NCBI GenBank assembly: GCA_902826835.1
Contig: CADEGH010000002.1
Location: forward strand, 124,001 to 188,000
Source of the DNA: an uncultured bacterium
GTDB taxonomy: Bacteria > Planctomycetota > GCA-002687715
Reading direction: 5' to 3'
DNA: 64,000 nt
The notes below the pieces were generated by a model. It had not been told where the DNA came from. It did not search any database and worked only from the letters and a program-made list of their open reading frames with translations. Positions 45,547-54,126 of the stretch are shown in pieces (the stretch's first letter is position 1; each line of letters opens with the position of its first letter). Position numbers and translations under genes: made by a program.

Positions 45547-45596
45547 TGGCGCAATTGCGCCATCGGAACCGGTGGCGCAGTGGCGCAATTGCGCCA
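45547..45596. repeat. Two copies of a perfect 16-bp palindrome
   Basis: TGGCGCAATTGCGCCA occurs at 45547-45562 and 45581-45596, centres 34 bp apart, with an extra half-site (tggcgcag) directly before the second copy. They lie in a 377-bp gap (45359-45735) upstream of the HNH remnant and downstream of the carboxypeptidase-like gene. No gene is visible in the gap. They could be operators or a dispersed intergenic repeat. Confidence 0.6.
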
Positions 45597-45735
45597 CGGA
45601 TGGAGAGCAAACGAGCCGAGGTGGGGCAGATCGTGTGGCTGGATGGAGCCGGACGAGACGGAGAGGGCGGACGAGCGCGGGGCAATTCGGGGACGGACCA
45701 GTGGGAGCGGGCTGGCGCGCGGCCGAAGGTAGAAC

Positions 45736-48678
45736 TCAGTTCGGGGGGACTTCGGGGAAGGGCACGAAGAGGGGTGGGGAGCCGGCGCGGATGGGGTGGC
45801 GGGAGTGGACTTGGTCGGCGACGAGGACTTCGATGATGTAGTCGCCCGGAGGTACGTGGGACTCGAAGGAGATGCCGCAACCCATGACGACCGAGGGGCT
45901 CGCGGTGAAAAGCTTGAGGCCATCGGAGCTGCGCAGGCAGAAGCGCAGGTTGCGCAGACGATTCGCGAGACTTTCGACTGACTTGACCGTCATGGAGTCA
46001 GTCGGCGTCGCGCGTGACTTCGGGTATTCCATGACCAGTTTCACTTCGGGTCGGCTTTGCAGAGGCACGACCATGCCCTCGATATCAGCATTCAATCGGA
46101 CCGAGACCGGCGCCGCCGTCGCATGACTCTGCACCCGCGTGCAGGGATCTCCAGTGCTCAGGCGCCCCACCTCGAGGGCCAAGGTGCCCGCGGAAAGACC
46201 CTCGAATCGAAATTGTCCTGCCTCGGTCTTTGTTTCGGCGACCACCTCACCCTTCTCGTTCGTCAGAGTCACCTGCAGCGGATTGATCGGATTCGGCGGC
46301 TCGGCTTGGATGGACCCCGCAAGGCGCAGACCCGTCAGGAGATTGACACTCAAGTCGGTGCCATCGACGGAGACATCGAAGTCGCGACGGACCACAGGAT
46401 GCCCCTGCGCCCGCACTTCGAGTCGGCAAAGACCGGGCGCAACCGGAGGAAATCGGAGGTCGCCTCCGCCCTGAAGCGACATCGCCCCTGAGCGACCGAA
46501 GCGCACGCCCGGCTCCCGGTTCATCGACGCGGAGGCGGGGATCGCCATCAGCGGCAGTTCGCCTTCGCGCCGGATCACCGCCGTCACATTTCCCCGGAAG
46601 TCTGTCACTCCGTCGGCGCAGAAAACCCTGAGCCGGATCTCGGATTGGTGCGTCGCCGGGCGCCGCCACGGCAGACGAAGCACGACCCGACCCTCGACCG
46701 CGGTCGCGATTTCGAAGCCGAACTGCCGCCGCCCCCACCGCTCTTCCAAAGTCACCTCGAAGTCGGCCGGCCACACTGCCCCCTGAATGACCGCCGCTCC
46801 GTCCGCGTCGGTCACCGCGAAGTCATGGGAAAGCGCCGGCTCTTCCCGACGCGGGAGGGCCTCGGCTTCTCGCAGCAACCGAGGCCCGAGCAGCCGCACC
46901 CGGGCCGCGACCACCGGGGATTGATCAGCGTCGGCCACCGTGACCTTCACGACTTCCGCCCGTTTCAGGACCAACTCGAGGTGGCTCGGACAGCGCGTCA
47001 TCGCGACCGAGTCGGCTTCGAAGCCGTCCGCGTTCACCCACAGGGTTCGTTGGCCCGGCACCGGATCAAACGCGAGGGAGAAGTGGCCATGCGAATCGCT
47101 CAGGGTCTCCGCGCCACCCAAGAATCCGAGGCGTGCGGAGGCGATCGGTCGGCCCGCCTCGTCTCTCACAATCCCCCGGAGCGTCGGAGGGAGATCCGTC
47201 TCATGCAAAACTATCGGCGGCACGGAGCCGACCGTCCCCGGAGTCACGGTGACCACACGCGCGGGCTCGGCGCTGACGCCGGCTGACAGGGTTACCCAAG
47301 ATCCCGCCGTGACACTGGGTAAGTGTTCGAATTCAAACTCCCCGGAGTGATTGGTGGTGACTTCTCGAAGGGCACGTGCCTTGGTGGAGAGGCGGTCTTG
47401 CGCCGGCAACATCGCCCAGTGATCAGTGCTCGGGCCATACATCCGGAGCCGCTCGACCGAGGGAATTCCCAGGCCCTGAGCCCCCGCGTCGGCGACCACG
47501 ACGATCCCCGGAATTCCGTCGCCCCTCGCATCCACGACTCTTCCTTTCACGCCCGCCGCTTTGAACAGATTGCAGACGAAGGGCGGCTGCGCCCGCGAGG
47601 GCGGAGTGATCCAGGCCGGTGCGTAGTCCGGCGCCCAGAGCAGGAGTGCGGCGACCCGACCCGAGTTCGCGCCCGCGAGCGTCGGGAATCGCCTCAGCGT
47701 GAACCCGCCGGCGGCATCGGAGCGCGTGGCTTCCAAATGCACCCCGCCGAAGTCCGTCCGCGTGGCCCCGGAGTGAAAGGCCCAAAGCTCGATTGTGGCC
47801 TCGACGATCGGTGTGCCGCCATCCCCCGCGATCAAGCTACCTCCAAGCTCCACGAGTGGGTCCAAGTTGACCGTCACCATTGGCTCGGAAGTCGGCAGGG
47901 TCAGCCGTTGCCAGAGCGGCGCGAAGCCCGGCGCCACGACTTGCAGATGCAAGCACTGCGGCACACCGCGGATCACCGTCACTCCTTGGTCATCGGTGAC
48001 CCACGGCCGATCGCTGCCCATGGAATCGTCCACGGACTCCCACTCGAGCTCGGCGCCGGGAATGGGATCACCGGTATTCGACTGCACTCGGACGGTGAGC
48101 GGGCTCGCGCGCGCCAGAGCAATCTCGATCGGACCCGCGGAAGCGGCCGCCCCCACCGTGCGAGAGAAAAAACCCTCAGCGCGGACGTGACAGTCGATAG
48201 CGCCAAAACGATCGCGCACCGGAAGGGAGAATGCTCCGCGCGCGTCGGTCACGATCTCAGTCGATTCCTCCCCGGATGAAGGAGGGGCCGCCCGACGGAC
48301 CACTGCGCCCGGCACTGGCACGCCTGCGTAGTCCACCACGCGACCCTGCAAGACACCGTGCGCTCTCGCTTCCTCCGCCTCGAACGGGCGCGCCAATCCC
48401 GGGGCGCTGGACCGAGGCCCCGTGCCCGAGGGCTCGATGCTGGGCGCGGGTGAATTCTCGGCCCCATGCCCTTCGAAATCGGAAGGGGTTTCCATTCGCG
48501 GATCGAGGAGCCAGTCGACGACAACGCCGATGCATGCGATCGCCAGGAGAATCGCCAACCCTATTCGGAGGGAGTGCGCTCGGGGACTGATCTCGGCTGG
48601 ATTCGGGATGGGGGAACTCCGCCGCTCATCGTACTCGCGACGGCATTGTGGTCGGGAATGCGGGGGATGATCGAGCAC
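45736..48678 (-). CDS. Large membrane-anchored protein with many carboxypeptidase-regulatory-like domains
   Basis: The protein has 980 residues from a GTG start; no ATG precedes the membrane helix. One transmembrane segment (IGLAILLAIACIGVVVDWLL, near residues 38-57) anchors a long extracytoplasmic part. That part holds at least five CarboxypepD_reg/Ig-like units, seen as repeats of GRVVDYAGVPVPGAVV, TDARGAFSLP, GRVVDARGDGIPGIVV, GIVRDEAGRPIASARL and SDSHGHFSL. It is probably a cell-surface structural or carbohydrate-binding protein. It follows a smaller relative by 21 bp on the same strand. Confidence 0.75.
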   Translation of the reverse strand: MLDHPPHSRPQCRREYDERRSSPIPNPAEISPRAHSLRIGLAILLAIACIGVVVDWLLDPRMETPSDFEGHGAENSPAPSIEPSGTGPRSSAPGLARPFEAEEARAHGVLQGRVVDYAGVPVPGAVVRRAAPPSSGEESTEIVTDARGAFSLPVRDRFGAIDCHVRAEGFFSRTVGAAASAGPIEIALARASPLTVRVQSNTGDPIPGAELEWESVDDSMGSDRPWVTDDQGVTVIRGVPQCLHLQVVAPGFAPLWQRLTLPTSEPMVTVNLDPLVELGGSLIAGDGGTPIVEATIELWAFHSGATRTDFGGVHLEATRSDAAGGFTLRRFPTLAGANSGRVAALLLWAPDYAPAWITPPSRAQPPFVCNLFKAAGVKGRVVDARGDGIPGIVVVADAGAQGLGIPSVERLRMYGPSTDHWAMLPAQDRLSTKARALREVTTNHSGEFEFEHLPSVTAGSWVTLSAGVSAEPARVVTVTPGTVGSVPPIVLHETDLPPTLRGIVRDEAGRPIASARLGFLGGAETLSDSHGHFSLAFDPVPGQRTLWVNADGFEADSVAMTRCPSHLELVLKRAEVVKVTVADADQSPVVAARVRLLGPRLLREAEALPRREEPALSHDFAVTDADGAAVIQGAVWPADFEVTLEERWGRRQFGFEIATAVEGRVVLRLPWRRPATHQSEIRLRVFCADGVTDFRGNVTAVIRREGELPLMAIPASASMNREPGVRFGRSGAMSLQGGGDLRFPPVAPGLCRLEVRAQGHPVVRRDFDVSVDGTDLSVNLLTGLRLAGSIQAEPPNPINPLQVTLTNEKGEVVAETKTEAGQFRFEGLSAGTLALEVGRLSTGDPCTRVQSHATAAPVSVRLNADIEGMVVPLQSRPEVKLVMEYPKSRATPTDSMTVKSVESLANRLRNLRFCLRSSDGLKLFTASPSVVMGCGISFESHVPPGDYIIEVLVADQVHSRHPIRAGSPPLFVPFPEVPPN

Positions 48679-48699
48679 GCGCGACCGGGCGGGCGGGGG

Positions 48700-49485
48700 C
48701 TACGGCAAGCGAAGGCGGGAAATTGTGGTGGGGAGCGGAGTGGATAGCAATTCGAAGCAGGTTGTGTCCGTCGAGGAGTCGACGCTCACTTCGAGAAAGA
48801 CGCGGCCGGGGCGCAGTCCCAGGCGGACGAATCCGTCGACATCCGTGCGCGCCAGGTGTTCGCCGGAGAGTCCCCCGTGCCAAGGCCAACGGATCGGAAG
48901 GTTGGTGCGTCCATCGGGATCGAGGATCTCTACGGAAGCGCCGCCGACCGGCTGGTCGGCCTGATCGATCACTTGAAAGGTGACCTCCTGCACGCGATCG
49001 AGCACGATCCGAGGCGCCCCCGCCTCCGATTTCCATTTTGTGCGCGAGGACGCGTAGCCCGGCGCGGACACTTCCAGAATGTGAGAGCGTTCCGGCCTGA
49101 CGTCGTGGAAACGAAAGCGGCCATGTTCGTCGGACAACGCGAACTCACGCCCATCGAGCGCGATCTCGGCACCGTGCACCGGTAGCCGGATGTCGCAAGC
49201 GATCGAGTCGACCGAAGAGGGGGGCACCGCCATCACGCGGACGCTGATGCCCGGCGTGCCATCCTCGTTCCGAATCACCCCCGTGATCGCGCCCGCCCGG
49301 ACCAGGTTCAGGGCGGCGAGGAGCCAGGCGGTTCGGGAGAGCCGGAAGGTCCAGGATAGGGGTTTTCCCCGCAGGCGCGAAAAAAGCGAATCGAGGCTCG
49401 GCTTTTGGGTCGGAAGGGGGCGGGAGCGTGACACTTTTGTTCGGAGCGATGGGAGGGATGGCCGACGAAGGGCGAGCAAGGCCAT
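48700..49485 (-). CDS. Secreted carboxypeptidase-regulatory-like protein
   Basis: The frame has 261 codons from the first ATG. The hydrophobic signal (TAWLLAALNLVRAGA) only starts near residue 51, so the true start may be further in, for example a GTG at 49434. The mature part holds two regulatory-like beta domains (ITGVIRNEDGTPGISVRV, SDEHGRFRFHDVRP, IDQADQPVGGASVEI, TDVDGFVRLGL). It is probably co-transcribed with the larger relative downstream. The first ATG shares bases with the start of the divergent plus-strand gene. Confidence 0.65.
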   Translation of the reverse strand: MALLALRRPSLPSLRTKVSRSRPLPTQKPSLDSLFSRLRGKPLSWTFRLSRTAWLLAALNLVRAGAITGVIRNEDGTPGISVRVMAVPPSSVDSIACDIRLPVHGAEIALDGREFALSDEHGRFRFHDVRPERSHILEVSAPGYASSRTKWKSEAGAPRIVLDRVQEVTFQVIDQADQPVGGASVEILDPDGRTNLPIRWPWHGGLSGEHLARTDVDGFVRLGLRPGRVFLEVSVDSSTDTTCFELLSTPLPTTISRLRLP

Positions 49486-50722
49486 GCAGACTCCGTCGAT
49501 CGATCGAGGGAAAAGCGACTCGTCCGGGCAGGATCAGCGGATCCGCGCGAAGACGCCCAGAGTCCGCTGGCGGTTCATCGACAGCGAGGCCGCCCTGGAG
49601 AATCTGCTGCGCCGCGATCTGCGGGCCACCATCGACGTGGCCTGGCTCGAGATCATGCCGAGGCTCCGCGAAATCGTCGCCGATGGCAGCGGCGAAACGG
49701 CGGCCCACGCGAGCGAACAACTGTCCTCCGCCCTCGCCTCCCTGGACCCCGACCTCTCCTGGGAGTTCCACCGCGGACGGGCCGGGAAACCGCCGCGCCT
49801 CATCATCAGCGCCGGCGAAAAACGACGGCTCGACCCGCTCGTCAGCGAGTTCTTGGGCCGTGCCCCGGATCTCGACTCCTGGCGCCTGCACTGCTGGCGC
49901 CCCGCGGTTTCGATCCACGAAGTCGAAGCGATGGTGGCGCTGCGGGTCGGGTTTGTGCTCGACACCAATGTGTGCGGGGCGACGCGCGATGCGTCCGGCT
50001 CCCTCGTGGTCACGCTCCCCTCCGGGGCCATCCCGGTCGAAAGCCCGGCCGAAGCCCTGCGGATCGCGCGCGACGCGGTGCGCAAATGCCTCGGCGAAGA
50101 GGTCTACTTCCGCTGGGTCTCGGCGGTGCGGCTCGGCGAAGTGGCCTCCGAGTCCGCGTTTTCCATGTCCGACCTGCCCGCGGTGGTCGCCCACTCCGTC
50201 GAAGAGTGGACGGCGTCGCTCCCCGAACACCCGCTCTTCCGCCTGACCGAATCCCTGCGCTGGCAGACCCTCGATCGTTCCGCGGCCCGCGCGCACGTCG
50301 GCCCAGGCCGCAGCGACCTGATCGTGCTCACGACCATTCACCATCCCTTCGTGACGGGGTCCCGCGAGGAACCGTCGTTTTGGTCGCGCAACTACAGCCG
50401 CCACGGCGAGCGATTCTTGTATCTCAAGATCGCGAAGTCGGAGGCGGAGGCCTTCGATCACGAAGGGTTCGAGGCCGACCTCGCTTCGCAGCTCCTGCAA
50501 GAACACGTGGGCTGCGTGGTCGGGAGCGGATTTGGACTCGCGCACACCTATCACGACTTGGCGGTCACGGATGTCGACCGCGCGGTGGCGGTGACTCGCG
50601 CGGTGGCCGAAGCCCACCAAGTGCCGAAGCGTGCCTGGGTGCAGTTCTTCGACAGCTCGTGGGCGCACGAATGGGTCGGCCTCCATCCGGAGTCGCCCGC
50701 GCCCATCCTCATCGATTCGTAA
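49484..50722 (+). CDS. Hypothetical protein
   Basis: The protein has 412 residues, with no signal peptide or membrane helix, so it is cytoplasmic. I do not recognise a family. A central block (PRLIISAGEKRRLDPLVSEFLG, then APDLDSWRLHCWRP) looks like proteins of unknown function in which a similar sentence precedes an alpha/beta domain. The C-terminal part (FLYLKIAKSEAEAFD, VGCVVGSGFGLAHTYHDLAV, ...AWVQFFDSSWAHEW) is well structured. The ATG at MQTPSIDRG is the first sensible start; the frame upstream is antisense to the neighbouring gene. Confidence 0.6.
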   Translation: MQTPSIDRGKSDSSGQDQRIRAKTPRVRWRFIDSEAALENLLRRDLRATIDVAWLEIMPRLREIVADGSGETAAHASEQLSSALASLDPDLSWEFHRGRAGKPPRLIISAGEKRRLDPLVSEFLGRAPDLDSWRLHCWRPAVSIHEVEAMVALRVGFVLDTNVCGATRDASGSLVVTLPSGAIPVESPAEALRIARDAVRKCLGEEVYFRWVSAVRLGEVASESAFSMSDLPAVVAHSVEEWTASLPEHPLFRLTESLRWQTLDRSAARAHVGPGRSDLIVLTTIHHPFVTGSREEPSFWSRNYSRHGERFLYLKIAKSEAEAFDHEGFEADLASQLLQEHVGCVVGSGFGLAHTYHDLAVTDVDRAVAVTRAVAEAHQVPKRAWVQFFDSSWAHEWVGLHPESPAPILIDS

Positions 50723-50750
50723 CCGCGGGGCGCGGCGCTACGCTCTGGAC

Positions 50751-51194
50751 GTGAACAAGGCCTTCCTCAAAGAGCCCGACGCTCGAGATCCCGGGTGTCC
50801 CCGCTGCGGGAGTTTCGGGTCCACGCTCGATCGCCGCACGGCCGCGGCCCACTGCCCGCCCGCTACACTCGAGAAGTTCAGCACCCCGGTTTATTTCTGC
50901 GGCGTGGCGACCTGCGTCGTCGCCTATTTCGACGCTTGGGGCTCCGTCGTCCTGGCCGATACGGTGCGCAACCTGCCGTGGCCCAAGGACGCCGCGGGTC
51001 CGGTGTGCGCGTGCCGCAATCTGAGCGCGGCGGAGATCATTCGGGACGCCAAGGCCGGCGAGCGCGACCGTGTGCGGGAGCTCCTGCACTACGCGGAGTC
51101 GAAAGAGGCGCAGTGCGAAGCGCTTGCGGCGGATGGTCGGCGCTGCGTCGCCGCGGTCCGCAAGCTCTTCTTGGATCACTACCAACCGCGCTGA
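50751..51194 (+). CDS. CopZ-like cysteine-rich (Zn or 2Fe-2S) protein
   Basis: The protein has 147 residues from a GTG start. The cysteine layout CPRCGSFG ... PVYFCGVATCVVAYF ... GPVCACRNLSAAEII resembles the N-terminal metal-cluster domain of Archaeoglobus-type CopZ and BFD-like [2Fe-2S] proteins. CopZ proteins of that type carry a copper-chaperone domain as well; none is seen here, so it may be a stand-alone metal- or redox-binding protein. It follows the hypothetical gene by 28 bp and is probably in the same transcript. Confidence 0.65.
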   Translation: MNKAFLKEPDARDPGCPRCGSFGSTLDRRTAAAHCPPATLEKFSTPVYFCGVATCVVAYFDAWGSVVLADTVRNLPWPKDAAGPVCACRNLSAAEIIRDAKAGERDRVRELLHYAESKEAQCEALAADGRRCVAAVRKLFLDHYQPR

Positions 51195-51220
51195 GGCGGG
51201 AAGCGCCGCGGCTTCGACGC

Positions 51221-51736
51221 TCACTGCATGAGGTAGTAAGGGTTGAAGTTGGTGTGGTAGTTCGGGACGTCGCCGAACTGGCCACCACTCCAAAACTGTC
51301 CGCCTTGGTCCTGGTAGTAGGTCGGGGTGGTGTAGGGCAGGGTGGCGTATTGGCCGTAACCGTTGCCGTAGTTCCACACGCCCCGGTTCGCCATCGAGAC
51401 TTGATTCATCGTGTTCCCGAGGCTCTGCTGGTTGGCAGTCCAGCTCGCGTTATATCCCGAGTAGGCGGCGCTCGTCTCGAGATTGGCCCGATTCAGATCC
51501 GCGGCAGTGAAGGGAGCCTGCATCGGGCCCCAGTAGTTGTTCTCGACGCGGAAGCGCGTGCGTTCGGCCAACCACGCATCGCAGAAGTTCCGGGTCATCT
51601 GATCCATCTGGGAGTCGAACGCCATATTGGCCTGCCATAAGTGGCCGACGCCGAGACCCGGAAACTCCTGAGCGCGCACCGAGGTGAGGGAAACGAGGGT
51701 CGCAAGCACGAGGGCGAGAGAGGTGAGGCGAAGCAT
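51221..51736 (-). CDS. Small secreted Asn/Tyr/Gly-rich protein
   Basis: The protein has 171 residues. A signal peptide (MLRLTSLALVLATLVSL, cleavage near VRAQ) is followed by a helical half and then a low-complexity tail rich in Tyr, Asn, Gln and Gly (NYGNGYGQYATLPY, TPTYYQDQGGQFW). The ATG is supported by an AAGGA-type site just upstream. No family is recognised; it may be a matrix or surface-associated component. It converges with the CopZ-like gene. Confidence 0.6.
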   Translation of the reverse strand: MLRLTSLALVLATLVSLTSVRAQEFPGLGVGHLWQANMAFDSQMDQMTRNFCDAWLAERTRFRVENNYWGPMQAPFTAADLNRANLETSAAYSGYNASWTANQQSLGNTMNQVSMANRGVWNYGNGYGQYATLPYTTPTYYQDQGGQFWSGGQFGDVPNYHTNFNPYYLMQ

Positions 51737-52092
51737 GAGAGTTCCTTGCGAAGGCGCCCGGGGGCGCGTGCCGGTGATCGGGTCACCGGACCCACCCGAC
51801 CGCGTGGTCGAGTTCCACCCTGGCCCACGGAACGGCGGCCTCTCCCCCCTCACGAGTGCTCCACAAAATCCTTAAAGCCCTGCCAGGCTGGTACTTACGT
51901 CAAGATTCCTCCGGCGGTGACTCCGATTTTTCGGAATCGGCTCCTCACTTTTCCTCAAGTTTTCTCGCCGCGGATCGCAGAAGTTCGCCCCGTCCTATCT
52001 CGTGAGGGGTACGATGCTTGTGCTGCGTTGGGCGCCATCAGCCTCCCTCTCCCCCGGGAGGCGCTGTCCAGTCCCCGTCCCGCCCACCGCTG
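51737..52092. other. Divergent intergenic region, no gene seen
   Basis: About 355 bp lie between the divergent small secreted protein and the FG-GAP gene. It should hold promoters for both. The only structure noticed is a 6-bp stem (ccgatt/aatcgg, 51923-51928 with 51935-51940). Nothing protein-coding is convincing. Confidence 0.4.
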
Positions 52093-54105
52093 ATGAAGAT
52101 GATGAAGTCTCTGACCCCACGAGGAGCGATCCTCGCGTTCGCGCTGTTCGCCGCTGGCCTCGGTGCGCCTGGCCAGGGGCCGCTGCAAGTCTTCGCCGAC
52201 GCCCGCAACCCGGCCAACCTGGACAACCACGGCGAGTTGATCGTCATTCAACCTTCGCGCCACGGCGCGGTCACGCTCGAAGTGCTCCAGACCGGACCGA
52301 CCGGAACTCAGGCCATTCCCGTACTCGGGCTCAATGCTCACTACGAGCGGCTGAATCAGTCGGTCGGTGACGGCTTCGTCGATCTGGATTTGGTGACGAG
52401 CCTGCTCCTCCCCAATCCTGTCTTCCCGACCACCCAGACCATCTTGGCGCAGGCCGGCATCTTCGTCGCCGGCGTCTTCGAGTCCACCCTCGGTCCGATT
52501 CCGTTCGGTGGACCCGCCACCCACGAAACCGCTTTCTACTACCAGTGCGCGGCGGTGCATGTGATCGGCCTCTCGCCGCTCGCGCTCGACGTGCGCTGGA
52601 CCAACGGCATCACGGTCGTGCAGACCGAAGGCCTCGGACGATCGATCGCCCCCGCCCGCGACGAAATGCAAGCCGGCGCAGGCAGCGCCAGCGCGGTGGG
52701 CGATTTCAACGGCGACGGGGTCGACGATCTCGCGGTCGGAGTGCCAGGTGGCAGCGCGGGCGGAGTCCCCCGCGCCGGTCACGTCCTCCTTTACCTCGGA
52801 GTGCGTCGCACCAGCTCCAACTTCGGCGGGCTGCACCCGGTTCCTTACATTCTCGAGGAGCCGAGGCTCATGCCGGGTTACCACGGGATCGCGAACAGCG
52901 GACCCGAGACTCAAGCTTCGTTCGGCACCGCGATCGCCGCCGGCAATGTCGATGGTGAACTCGGCGACGATCTCCTCGTCTCGGCGCCCAATGCCAGCGC
53001 CGAACCGGCGCTTCCCTTCCACGGCGAAGCTTGGATCTTCCGCCGCTTGGTGTCATCGCTCGCGACCCTCCCCATCGCCCCGACGCTGGTGACTCCCGAC
53101 CCCACGCAGGTGGTCGCGGTGGTTCCTCCCGCCTTCGAAGCCGGGGCGCGATTCGGATATCGCGTCGCGCTCGGGGACACGAACGGCGACGGGCTGGCCG
53201 ACGCCTTTTTGTCCGCGCCCTTCGCAGATCACGCGGGCCAGGCGGACTCAGGAGTGGTGTACGCCTACGCCGGTCCTCCGACCTTGGGCATGCCGCTCCT
53301 GCCCGTTCAGACCATCGCGGATCTCACACCGTCCTCGAGCGACCGATTCGGAGGCGCTCTCCGCTTGGCCGACCTCGACTCGGACGTGGGCGCGGAACTC
53401 TTAGTGGGAGTCCCCGGCAAGAGCGTGGGCGGCATCGCCAGCGCCGGCCAGGTGGTCGCGATCGACTCCCCGACCTCACTGCCCACCGTGGCTTGGACGA
53501 TCCCCCACCCCGCCCCGCGGTTCAGCGCCGCGTTTGGCTGCACGATCGGTTCCGGAGACCTCGACAACGATGGCACGCCCGAAGTGGCGATCGCCGCCGA
53601 CGAGGAAGTCTCGGGCCTGCCGAACGCCGGCTGCGTGCGCACCTTCGGCCTCACCGCGTCGGGGCCGGTCCTGCTCGCACTCCTGACGTCTCCCGCGCCG
53701 CAAGCAAACGAACGCTTCGGCCGCGAACTCATCGTCGAAGATCTCAACGCCGACGGCATATCCGACTTTGCGGTGGCGGCTCCCGGTTGCAACGTGAACG
53801 GCAATGCGTTCTCGGGCGCCGTCTTCGTGCAGTTCGGCTACAAGAATGTGGTGCCGACCAATCCTGCCTGGCGTTCCTTGGTCCTGAAGGCGACGGACGC
53901 AAGTTCGTACCAGTTCTTCGGCTCGACGCTGGCGGTGGGCGACTTTGCCGATGTCCAGGTGATGGACCTCTCGGTGGGCGTCCCAGGCCGAAGCGTCGGC
54001 TCAATCGCGGGCGCCGGCGGGATCTCCCTGCACACGGATCTCCTCCACCGCCGCGACAACCGCAACCTTGACGCTTGGCTCATGGGGACGCCCCCCAATC
54101 TTTGA
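52093..54105 (+). CDS. Secreted seven-repeat FG-GAP (integrin-alpha-like) beta-propeller protein
   Basis: The protein has 670 residues, beginning MKMMKSLTPRGAILAFALFAAG, a signal peptide. After an N-terminal domain of ~190 residues come seven FG-GAP units: DFNGDGVDDLAVGVPGG, VDGELGDDLLVSAPN, DTNGDGLADAFLSAP, DLDSDVGAELLVGVPG, DLDNDGTPEVAIAAD, DLNADGISDFAVAAPG and FADVQVMDLSVGVPG. Seven is the blade number of the integrin-alpha propeller. Ca2+ ligands are kept in most. It lacks the QGAVDTP C-terminal module of the FG-GAP genes at the window start. The role is likely extracellular adhesion or binding. Confidence 0.85.
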   Translation: MKMMKSLTPRGAILAFALFAAGLGAPGQGPLQVFADARNPANLDNHGELIVIQPSRHGAVTLEVLQTGPTGTQAIPVLGLNAHYERLNQSVGDGFVDLDLVTSLLLPNPVFPTTQTILAQAGIFVAGVFESTLGPIPFGGPATHETAFYYQCAAVHVIGLSPLALDVRWTNGITVVQTEGLGRSIAPARDEMQAGAGSASAVGDFNGDGVDDLAVGVPGGSAGGVPRAGHVLLYLGVRRTSSNFGGLHPVPYILEEPRLMPGYHGIANSGPETQASFGTAIAAGNVDGELGDDLLVSAPNASAEPALPFHGEAWIFRRLVSSLATLPIAPTLVTPDPTQVVAVVPPAFEAGARFGYRVALGDTNGDGLADAFLSAPFADHAGQADSGVVYAYAGPPTLGMPLLPVQTIADLTPSSSDRFGGALRLADLDSDVGAELLVGVPGKSVGGIASAGQVVAIDSPTSLPTVAWTIPHPAPRFSAAFGCTIGSGDLDNDGTPEVAIAADEEVSGLPNAGCVRTFGLTASGPVLLALLTSPAPQANERFGRELIVEDLNADGISDFAVAAPGCNVNGNAFSGAVFVQFGYKNVVPTNPAWRSLVLKATDASSYQFFGSTLAVGDFADVQVMDLSVGVPGRSVGSIAGAGGISLHTDLLHRRDNRNLDAWLMGTPPNL

Positions 54106-54126
54106 GCGCGGTCGACCAGCGCACGC

